Source of the DNA: Bacteroidota bacterium
GTDB taxonomy: Bacteria > Bacteroidota > Bacteroidia > Flavobacteriales_F > PHOS-HE28
Direction: 5' to 3'
DNA length: 15,027 bases
Assembly: GCA_023428865.1 (NCBI GenBank)
Contig: JAEYWT010000316.1
Coordinates: 1 to 15,027, forward strand
Shown here: positions 1 to 6,403 of the stretch, piece by piece
How positions within the stretch are numbered: the stretch's first letter is position 1
Layout of the letters: every line of letters begins with the position of its first letter
Position numbers and translations under genes: made by a program
The notes under the pieces: generated by a model
The model's input: only the letters and a program-made list of their open reading frames with translations
What the model was told of the DNA's origin: nothing
The model's database searches: none

Positions 1-1962
1 AGTGTACCCCTTGTCCAGGAACACACCCACACTGCACTGTACATCTTCGATGAATTGGCGTACACGTTCATCGAGCTGGTCATCCACCGGCCGAAGCGAA
101 TTCTGGCCGGTGAGCGTGCCCAACAATTTCGTAGGATCCAAGGCGCGAGAGGTAAAGCCGAGCAGATCACCGAGCAGGGTGCCCCGCAACAAGGGTTTTC
201 CAGAACCCACCAACAGGAGATCGAACCCACCTGCATTGGCCACTTGCACGATGTCGCGTGCAATGTCGTTGCTCACTTTGAACACCGGCTCCAGCGCCGT
301 ACCCGTGCGTTCCGCTTCTTCGCGCACCAAGTCGAAGCTCTCACGCTCCACATCGGCATGTTCCAACGGATGGAGATCATCGCTCGGGTGCATGTGCAAG
401 GCGGTCACCTGCATGGCCGCCGTAGTGGTCGGTGCCAGTTCTTGTGCCAGGCGCAACATGCGCCTTCCGCTCTGTGGCTGGCCGAAGGATATCAACACGC
501 GCCAGCCTTTACGCAGCGCAGCCGGCGCTGCATCCGTAGCACCCTCATCATGGCCGAACCATTTGCCGATCAGGTCCAGCGCCGGGCCGGTCATGAAGGT
601 GGTGACCAAGGCCATGATCACCATCATGGCGAAGATCTTCGGAGAGAGCACGCCCAGGTCGTACCCGATGTTGAGCACCACGAGTTCCATCAGTCCGCGC
701 GTGTTCATCAGCGCACCAATGGAAAGGCTATCCTTCCAACCGTGACCTGTGAAACGTGCCGCCAGCGCACTGCCGCCCACCTTCCCCAGCACGGCCACCG
801 CCACCACCGCCGCACACACGAACCAGAGATCGCCTTCGTTCAACAGGCCGATGCGCGTGCGAAGACCGGTGTACACGAAGAACAAGGGCAGCAACAGCAC
901 CAAGCTCACATCTTCCATCTTGTTGATCAACACCTTGCGGAAGTTGAGCGATGGTGGCATGATGGCACCTGCGAGGAAAGCGCCGAACAGTGCGTGTATG
1001 CCGATCGTCTCCGTGAGGTACGAAGAGCCGAGCATCACCAGGAACATGAGCGCCACCGTTGGTCGGTTCAAATTCTCACGATCACCATGGATCTCGCCAA
1101 GGCGTGTGAGGAAGGGCCTGATCAAGCCGACCATGAAGAGCACGTACAACAACGCCGCCGCCATGGTATACAGCGCGCTCACCGCCGAACCCGCTTTCAC
1201 TATGGCGATGACAGCGGCCAGGATACACCACGCCGTTACATCATCCGCAGCGGCGCAGGCGATGGCCACCGCACCGATGCGTGTGCCATTGAGTCCCCGC
1301 TCCTGAATGATCCGAGCCAGCACCGGGAATGCGGTAATGCTCATGGCGATGCCCATGAACAAAGCGAAGGAAGAGAACGCGATGGTGGGTGGTGCGAACT
1401 CCAAGTACAGGAAGTAGGCCAGCCCAACACCGAGCGCATACGGAATGATGATGCTCGCATGGCTGATGATGACCGCATCGTGAGCACGTTTGCCAAGCAC
1501 TTTCAGATCCAATTCCATGCCCACCACGAACATGAACAGGATCAAACCCACCTGGCTCATGAACTGCAGGTTGGTGAGCGAGCCTTCGGGAAAGAGGAAG
1601 GTGAAGACACCGGGGAACCAATAGCCTACCACGGTGGGTCCGAGGACGATGCCGGCGACGATCTCGCCGATCACCGAAGGTTGCCCAAGCTTGTTGAACA
1701 GGTAGGCGAAGAGGCGCGCCGTAGCGATGATCGCCGTGATCTGCATGATCAGCACCGCCAGCGGGTGATGCATGTTACCGTGTAGCGTTCCCTTGAAGGT
1801 ATCCAATGCATCGGGCCCTGCGGCTACATCGATGGTCGGCGGAAGAACCTCGGTGGACACCGGGCGAAGGGCATCACCCAGTACCATGATCCAATAGATC
1901 AACCCACCGAACAAGCCGATGGTGATCAGGTAGAACAGGAAACTGCGTTTGCCTTGCGACAT
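1..1962 (-). CDS. CPA2 cation:proton antiporter with C-terminal universal stress protein domain (3' end cut by window)
   Basis: Inner-membrane monovalent cation (Na+ or K+):H+ antiporter, partial: 654 codons are visible and the stop lies beyond the left edge. The ATG at 1962 is followed by an N-terminal hydrophobic helix (residues 7-29), then a polytopic Na+/H+ exchanger domain to about residue 440. It carries the CPA2 signature GQPSVIGEIVAGIVLGP near residues 93-109 and an Asp-Asp pair at D240-D241 (AADDVTAW), the family's ion-binding position. A soluble region follows, starting GWRVLISFG, with a Usp-like fold containing LLLVGSGKPLLRG, which resembles the nucleotide-binding loop. Such Kef/CHX-like antiporter plus Usp fusions are known in Bacteroidota, where the tail is thought to regulate transport. 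The DD pair resembles electrogenic CPA2 members, but the ion cannot be read from sequence. The gene starts 70 bases after the response regulator, in the same direction. Family assignment is firm; substrate is unknown. Confidence 0.9.
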   Translation of the reverse strand, partial: MSQGKRSFLFYLITIGLFGGLIYWIMVLGDALRPVSTEVLPPTIDVAAGPDALDTFKGTLHGNMHHPLAVLIMQITAIIATARLFAYLFNKLGQPSVIGEIVAGIVLGPTVVGYWFPGVFTFLFPEGSLTNLQFMSQVGLILFMFVVGMELDLKVLGKRAHDAVIISHASIIIPYALGVGLAYFLYLEFAPPTIAFSSFALFMGIAMSITAFPVLARIIQERGLNGTRIGAVAIACAAADDVTAWCILAAVIAIVKAGSAVSALYTMAAALLYVLFMVGLIRPFLTRLGEIHGDRENLNRPTVALMFLVMLGSSYLTETIGIHALFGAFLAGAIMPPSLNFRKVLINKMEDVSLVLLLPLFFVYTGLRTRIGLLNEGDLWFVCAAVVAVAVLGKVGGSALAARFTGHGWKDSLSIGALMNTRGLMELVVLNIGYDLGVLSPKIFAMMVIMALVTTFMTGPALDLIGKWFGHDEGATDAAPAALRKGWRVLISFGQPQSGRRMLRLAQELAPTTTAAMQVTALHMHPSDDLHPLEHADVERESFDLVREEAERTGTALEPVFKVSNDIARDIVQVANAGGFDLLLVGSGKPLLRGTLLGDLLGFTSRALDPTKLLGTLTGQNSLRPVDDQLDERVRQFIEDVQCSVGVFLDKGYT

Positions 1963-2032
1963 GGCGCGAAGCTAGGGAGCCGACCACGACACTTAAGCCT
2001 CCAGTGAATTGGTAACCAAGAAGTGGGACTGG

Positions 2033-2674
2033 TCACACCCAACGGCGGCCAACGGCGTAACGCACTAGACCCGCGCTGTTGCGAACGTTCAACTTGGTCA
2101 TCAACTGGCGCCGGTGTGTCTTCACCGTATCCACGCTGATGAACAAGGCTTGTGCGATCTCTTCATTGGTGCGCTCTTGTGCCACCATGCGGATGATCTC
2201 ACGTTCCCGTGCGGTAAGGCCGATGTACTCCCCGTCGGGATGCTTGGTGGTATGAGCGTAACCACGGTCAACCACCTTTTGTGCCTGGTCGCTCAGATAG
2301 CGGCGGCCCGCCATCACCTCCAATAAGGCATAACGCAACTCCTCTGTTCCACAGCCTTTGTGCAGGTAACCCGTGGCACCTTCCACCAACATGCTGTTGA
2401 TGTACTCGATCTCGAGTAGATCGGAGAACGCCAGCACCACTTGGTCCGGGTGGTTCTTGTGGATAGCCCGCATCGTATCGATCCCATCCAACTCGGGTAA
2501 CGACACTTCCATGATCACCACATCGAACTGCTCGGTTGCCAATCGGTCCAACAACTCACGGCCGGTGCGTACGTGTGCCACCAGCTGGTAGCGCACATGG
2601 TCCTTCAACCAAATGGCGATGCCAGCGGCTACGACGGGCAAGGGGTCTGCAATGATCAAGCGAACAGTACGCAT
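2033..2674 (-). CDS. NarL/LuxR-family response regulator with atypical receiver domain
   Basis: A 213-residue transcription regulator with an N-terminal receiver (about 4-125) and a C-terminal LuxR helix-turn-helix (about 150-208). The HTH is intact (LTAREREII, then NEEIAQALFISVDTVKTHRR), so DNA binding is expected. The receiver keeps D10, the switch serine S84 and the lysine K106, but the usual phospho-accepting Asp is Glu (E56 in VVIMEVSLPELDG) and the second acidic-pocket residue is Pro (D10-P11 where DD is usual). Phosphorylation in the normal way is therefore doubtful. I chose the ATG at 2674, because the receiver begins directly there (MRTVRLIIAD); an in-frame ATG at 2758 adds 28 residues with no receiver character. 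No histidine kinase is adjacent. The target genes are unknown; the downstream antiporter is one candidate, by position only. Confidence 0.9.
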   Translation of the reverse strand: MRTVRLIIADPLPVVAAGIAIWLKDHVRYQLVAHVRTGRELLDRLATEQFDVVIMEVSLPELDGIDTMRAIHKNHPDQVVLAFSDLLEIEYINSMLVEGATGYLHKGCGTEELRYALLEVMAGRRYLSDQAQKVVDRGYAHTTKHPDGEYIGLTAREREIIRMVAQERTNEEIAQALFISVDTVKTHRRQLMTKLNVRNSAGLVRYAVGRRWV

Positions 2675-2841
2675 CCTCCAACGTGTTCGTTCATGGTCCG
2701 TTGTGATCACGCCACCCGAAAGGTGATGGAGCATAGCCCTTCGCAGGTAACGGCACAACGCCTATATCCCAAAGTTCGCCCAAAAGCGCGGTTTCGTCTA
2801 TCACCACAAGGGGTGATTCTTTCCGGCCCCGTGTACCGAGG
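2675..2841. other. Intergenic region between ruvB and the response regulator
   Basis: About 167 bases without a gene I can support. On the minus strand this is the leader of the response regulator and should hold its promoter. A sequence close to the Bacteroidota -7 box (GAACTTTG against TAnnTTTG) lies near 2769-2776, but I see no paired -33 element. A short perfect inverted repeat lies at 2800-2817. An in-frame upstream extension of the regulator covers 2675-2758 but does not look like receiver protein. Confidence 0.5.
2800..2817. repeat. Short perfect inverted repeat between ruvB and the response regulator
   Basis: ATCACC (2800-2805) pairs with GGTGAT (2812-2817) across a 6-base loop. It lies 24 bases past the ruvB stop. 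In the direction of ruvB transcription it is not followed by a T tract, so it is a poor intrinsic terminator; it could equally be a dyad operator for a regulator or chance. The repeat is seen directly; no function is assigned. Confidence 0.4.
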
Positions 2842-3867
2842 CTACTCGAACAAGCTGCCCGGCTTCACGCTGGGTACGCGGCCCATGTGGCGGTAGGCGC
2901 GCTCAGTGGCTTGCCGACCGCGGGGGGTACGTTGTAGGTAGCCTTCCATGATCAAGAAGGGTTCGTACACCTCCTCGATGGTCCCGGCTTCCTCGCCTAC
3001 AGCTGTTGCCACGGTGTTCAGGCCTACCGGCCCACCATTGAACTTGTCGATGATGGCGCCAAGGATGCGATTGTCCATCTCATCCAACCCATGGGCATCC
3101 ACGTTCAAAGCCTTCAACGCGTGTTGGGCAATGGCCAGGTCGATGGTACCATCACCTTGTATCTGGGCGAAATCTCGCACTCGACGCAACAGTGCGTTGG
3201 CGATCCGCGGCGTACCACGACTTCTGCGCGCTATCTCCTGCGCCGCCTCTTCCACGATGGGAACGTTCAACAGGTTCGCACTGCGCTTGATGATCCCCTT
3301 CAACGTGGCCGCATCATAATAGTCGAGCCGACTGTTGATGCCGAACCGCGCACGCAATGGTGCGGTGAGCAGGCCACTGCGTGTAGTGGCACCTACCAGC
3401 GTGAACGGATTCAGCGCGATCTGCACGGTGCGTGCGTTGGGGCCTGCATCGATCACCAGGTCGATGCGGTAATCCTCCATGGCACTGTACAGGTACTCTT
3501 CGATCACCGGGGTAAGCCGATGGATCTCGTCTATGAAGAGCACGTCGTGCGGATCCAGGTTGGTGAGCAGTCCAGCCAGATCAGCGGGTTTGTCCAGCAC
3601 CGGCCCACTGGTGATGCGGATGCCCACACCCATTTCCGCTGCGATGATGTTGGCCAGCGTGGTCTTTCCCAGACCGGGAGGCCCGTGCAAAAGCACATGG
3701 TCCAAGGCCTCTCCGCGCTGCCGTGCAGCCTGTACGAAGACCTTGAGGTTGTCGGTTACCGCTTGTTGGCCCGCGAACTCACCGAACTGCTTGGGGCGCA
3801 GGGTCTGCTCCAGCTCCTTATCCGAAGCGGAGCGTTGCTCGTCGCGCACATTGAAACCACCGGCCAT
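2842..3867 (-). CDS. ruvB: Holliday junction branch migration helicase RuvB
   Basis: AAA+ ATPase motor of the RuvAB complex, which drives branch migration of Holliday junctions in recombination and repair. At 341 residues it is full length for the family. Visible motifs: Walker A GPPGLGKT at 62-69, Walker B with DEIH at 113-116, sensor 1 region GATTRSGLL at 159-167 followed by LRARFG (arginine finger, near R172/R174), sensor 2 region RRSRGTPRIAN near 215, and the C-terminal winged helix ending in YLQRTPRGRQATERAY. The start ATG at 3867 fits the family N-terminus (ELEQTLRPKQFGEFAGQ at 18-34). No ruvA or ruvC is in the window. It begins 30 bases after the outer-membrane gene stop; a TAnnTTTG-like box lies directly upstream of the ATG, so it may have its own promoter. 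Confidence 0.98.
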   Translation of the reverse strand: MAGGFNVRDEQRSASDKELEQTLRPKQFGEFAGQQAVTDNLKVFVQAARQRGEALDHVLLHGPPGLGKTTLANIIAAEMGVGIRITSGPVLDKPADLAGLLTNLDPHDVLFIDEIHRLTPVIEEYLYSAMEDYRIDLVIDAGPNARTVQIALNPFTLVGATTRSGLLTAPLRARFGINSRLDYYDAATLKGIIKRSANLLNVPIVEEAAQEIARRSRGTPRIANALLRRVRDFAQIQGDGTIDLAIAQHALKALNVDAHGLDEMDNRILGAIIDKFNGGPVGLNTVATAVGEEAGTIEEVYEPFLIMEGYLQRTPRGRQATERAYRHMGRVPSVKPGSLFE

Positions 3868-3871
3868 CGTT

Positions 3872-3879
3872 CAAAGGTA
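3872..3879 (-). promoter_or_regulatory. Candidate Bacteroidota -7 box upstream of ruvB
   Basis: On the minus strand the sequence is TACCTTTG, an exact match to the Bacteroidota sigma-A -7 consensus TAnnTTTG, ending 4 bases before the ruvB ATG. Transcription starting at the usual distance would begin at or next to the start codon and give a leaderless mRNA. I do not see a TTG-type -33 element at the expected spacing, so this is a weak candidate and could be chance. Confidence 0.3.
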
Positions 3880-3897
3880 GCGGTGTAACGGACACGC

Positions 3898-4527
3898 TCA
3901 TTCGCGCCCGCCTTGCAGGTCGTGGTACAATTCTTCGAAGAAGATCCGCAGCCCGAAGGTGTAGATCGGTGCGGTGAGGCGTTCATCCAAGCGCTGGCGT
4001 GTGTGGATCACCAGGCGGTAGCCCCAACCAGCCCCAATGCCGAAGTACTTCAGGAACCGGTACTGAACGGTCATGCCTGGTTCGTAAAGGAAGAGGCCGC
4101 TTCTATAAAGGGGCTGCTTGCGCCCGAAGAGGTTCTCATACATCACCGACCCACGTCCATAGCCGATCTGAACGGGTATGCGCATTTCCCATGGTCCACG
4201 TTGGTAGAACGCATAGTCCACATACGCATTGAAATAGCCCATGCGCAATCGGGTCTCCATCAGCCCTAAGCCTTCGATGTAACGGATGCGTTCCACGGGC
4301 GAGAACAGGAAGCTGTAGCCCACGCCATACTGGAACCGACGTGCATGCTCCAAGCCCAATTTCAGGCCTGCCATACGCACGTTGCTGTTGCTCACGAATG
4401 AGCCTTTCAGATCCAGCCGAATGATGGGCCGAGGCGGTTCCTTGGCGAACAAGGCGATGCTATCCAGCAGTTGCGCTTGGCAACCCTGCCAGATCAGCAG
4501 CGCAAGGATGACGGTGAATGACCGCAT
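3898..4527 (-). CDS. Predicted secreted/outer-membrane beta-barrel protein, function unknown
   Basis: I do not recognise this 209-residue protein. It has an N-terminal signal peptide (MRSFTVILALLIWQGCQAQ) with a likely cleavage after CQA, the AQ ending common in Bacteroidota exported proteins; the cysteine is not in a convincing lipobox. The mature part shows alternating polar and hydrophobic residues and many aromatic strand ends (GVGYSFLFS, FNAYVDYAFYQRG, GIGAGWGYRLVIH, YTFGLRIFFEEL), as expected of a small outer-membrane barrel of about 8 strands. I chose the ATG at 4527, where the signal peptide begins; in-frame ATGs at 4569 and 4563 would run through the terminator hairpin at 4536-4565. 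It lies between coxA and ruvB, 30 bases before ruvB. No functional link to either is visible. Confidence 0.7.
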   Translation of the reverse strand: MRSFTVILALLIWQGCQAQLLDSIALFAKEPPRPIIRLDLKGSFVSNSNVRMAGLKLGLEHARRFQYGVGYSFLFSPVERIRYIEGLGLMETRLRMGYFNAYVDYAFYQRGPWEMRIPVQIGYGRGSVMYENLFGRKQPLYRSGLFLYEPGMTVQYRFLKYFGIGAGWGYRLVIHTRQRLDERLTAPIYTFGLRIFFEELYHDLQGGRE

Positions 4528-4529
4528 GG

Positions 4530-4565
4530 AAAACAGAATGTCCGCACCCAAAGATGCGGACATTC
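4530..4565 (-). terminator. Intrinsic terminator of the act-cox operon
   Basis: An 11-bp perfect stem (4536-4546 with 4555-4565, arm GAATGTCCGCA) surrounds an 8-base loop. On the minus strand it is followed by TGTTTTCC, a short T tract. It begins 24 bases after the coxA stop codon and ends 3 bases or so before the next gene's ATG at 4527. Position, stem quality and T tract together support rho-independent termination of the operon ending in coxA, although a four-T tract may allow some read-through. Confidence 0.75.
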
Positions 4566-4589
4566 CCATGCGTTGCCGGAAGGCTTAGC

Positions 4590-6383
4590 TCAATGTTCCT
4601 CCTCGCCCTCTTCGAGCGGTGTGATCTGGCTTACCCAATCTTCGGCTTTGCCAGGCTTGCTGTAATCGTAAGGCCAGCGGTGTACCAAGGGCAACGGACC
4701 GGGCCAGTTGCCATGCAAGTGTTCCACGGGTGTAGTCCACTCGAGCGTATTGCTCTTCCATGGGTTCTGCACCGCCTTCGGTCCACGGTAGATGCTGTAG
4801 AAGAAGTTGTAGGTGAAGATCACCTGCGCCAAGGCACCTACGATGGCGAAGATGGTGACCAGTACATTGAGGTCCACCACCCCATCGAACATCGGGAACT
4901 CGCTGTAGCTGTAGTAGCGGCGCGGAGCACCAGCCAGGCCGATGAAGTGCATGGGGAAGAACACACCGAAGGCGCACACGAAGGTGACCCAGAAGTGCGC
5001 GTAGCCCAATTTGGTGTTCATCATCTTGCCGTACATCTTCGGGAACCAGTGATAGATACCCGCGAACATGCCGAAGATGGCGCTCATTCCCATTACGATG
5101 TGGAAGTGCGCCACCACGAAGTAGGTGTCGTGTACGTTGATGTCCAGTGCACTGTCCGCGAGGATGATGCCCGTGAGACCACCCGCGATGAACGTAGCCA
5201 CCAAGCCGATGCTGAACAACATGGCAGGGGTCATCACGATGTTACCGCGCCAGAGCGTGGTGATGTAGTTGAACACCTTCACCGCAGACGGAATGGCGAT
5301 CAACAAGGTGGTGAACACGAACACCGAACCAAGGAATGGGTTCATACCGGTGATGAACATGTGGTGACCCCACACGATGAAGCTGAGGAAGCCGATCGCG
5401 AGGATGGAACCGATCATCGCACGGTAACCGAAGATGGGCTTACGTGCATTGGTGGAGATGATCTCTGAGGTGATACCCAATGCGGGCAGCAAGACGATGT
5501 ATACCTCCGGGTGGCCCAGGAACCAGAACAAGTGCTGGAACAAGATGGGGCTACCACCGCTATGATCCAACGCTTCACCAGCTACATAGATATCGCTCAA
5601 GTAGAAGCTGGTTCCCAACGAACGGTCCAACAGCAACAGCAAGGCAGCGCTCAACAATACTGGGAAGCTAAGGATGCCCAATACTGCCGTGAGGAACAAC
5701 GCCCACATGGTCAATGGCATGCGCGTCATCTTCATGCCCTTGGTGCGCAGGTTGAGCACCGTGGCCACGTAGTTAAGACCACCCATCAACGAACTGGCGA
5801 TGAAGAGCGTCATACTCACCAACCACAGAGTCATACCGGCGCCAGAGCCGGGAATGGTCTGTGGCAGCGCGCTCAACGGCGGATAAACGGTCCAACCAGC
5901 ACTGGCCGGACCACCTTCCACGAACAAGGAGGCCAACATCACCACACTGCTCAGGAAGAAGAACCAGTACGAAAGCATGTTGATGAAACCGCTTGCCATG
6001 TCGCGAGCGCCCAGCTGCAAGGGGATCAACAGGTTGGCGAAGGTTCCCGACAGACCACCGGTCAGTACGAAGAACACCATGATGGTACCGTGGATGGTGA
6101 CCAGCGCCAGATACATGTTGGGGTCGAGCACGCCACCGGGTGCCCATTTCTCGCCCAGGAAGAAGGAGCTGAAAGCGAAGCCCTCTCCTGGCCAAGCCAG
6201 TTGCAAACGGAACAGCAAGGACATGATCACCGCCACCCATGCCATAACGATGGCCGTGACGAGGAACTGCTTGCTGATCATCTTGTGATCATGCGAGAAG
6301 ACGTACTTCGAGATGAAGCTCTCCTCGTGGTGGTGCGCCTCGTGCCCGTGGCAGGCGGCGTGTGCGTGTGCTGTAGCACCCAT
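4590..6383 (-). CDS. coxA: Cytochrome c oxidase subunit I (aa3-type, A1 haem-copper oxidase)
   Basis: Catalytic subunit that reduces O2 to water and pumps protons across the inner membrane. It has 597 residues from the ATG at 6383, with about 12 TM helices. Numbering from that ATG, the low-spin haem a ligands are H98 (TIHGTIMVFF) and H428, the haem a3 ligand is H426 (VAHFHIVMG), and CuB is bound by H291, H340 and H341. Y295 is the crosslinked tyrosine and E293 (GHPEVY) marks the A1 type. K369 (K channel) and D128 (D channel entry, GARDMA) are present. The N-terminus is rich in His (HAHAACHGHEAHHHEE). A TTG at 6392 is in frame, but AAAGGA sits about 10 bases before the ATG and abuts the TTG, which favours the ATG. 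It lies 20 bases after coxB and is the last gene of the operon; subunit III does not follow. Confidence 0.97.
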   Translation of the reverse strand: MGATAHAHAACHGHEAHHHEESFISKYVFSHDHKMISKQFLVTAIVMAWVAVIMSLLFRLQLAWPGEGFAFSSFFLGEKWAPGGVLDPNMYLALVTIHGTIMVFFVLTGGLSGTFANLLIPLQLGARDMASGFINMLSYWFFFLSSVVMLASLFVEGGPASAGWTVYPPLSALPQTIPGSGAGMTLWLVSMTLFIASSLMGGLNYVATVLNLRTKGMKMTRMPLTMWALFLTAVLGILSFPVLLSAALLLLLDRSLGTSFYLSDIYVAGEALDHSGGSPILFQHLFWFLGHPEVYIVLLPALGITSEIISTNARKPIFGYRAMIGSILAIGFLSFIVWGHHMFITGMNPFLGSVFVFTTLLIAIPSAVKVFNYITTLWRGNIVMTPAMLFSIGLVATFIAGGLTGIILADSALDINVHDTYFVVAHFHIVMGMSAIFGMFAGIYHWFPKMYGKMMNTKLGYAHFWVTFVCAFGVFFPMHFIGLAGAPRRYYSYSEFPMFDGVVDLNVLVTIFAIVGALAQVIFTYNFFYSIYRGPKAVQNPWKSNTLEWTTPVEHLHGNWPGPLPLVHRWPYDYSKPGKAEDWVSQITPLEEGEEEH

Positions 6384-6403
6384 GGTCGTCAATTCCTTTC
6401 AGT

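Noticed and set aside
55..1785. Long plus-strand open frame (576 codons) opposite the antiporter gene
   Set aside because: Its product is rich in His, Gln, Arg, Asp and Glu with no domain, which is typical of the complement of a membrane-protein gene. The minus-strand frame has clear antiporter and Usp features.
2675..2758. Upstream ATG at 2758 for the response regulator
   Set aside because: The added 28 residues have no receiver character, and family receivers begin within a few residues of the ATG at 2674.
2800..2817. Inverted repeat as a ruvB terminator
   Set aside because: The stem is only 6 bp and no T tract follows in the direction of ruvB transcription; listed only as a repeat.
6384..6392. 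TTG at 6392 as the coxA start
   Set aside because: The AAAGGA ribosome binding site abuts the TTG, while its spacing to the ATG at 6383 is workable. The difference is only three residues.
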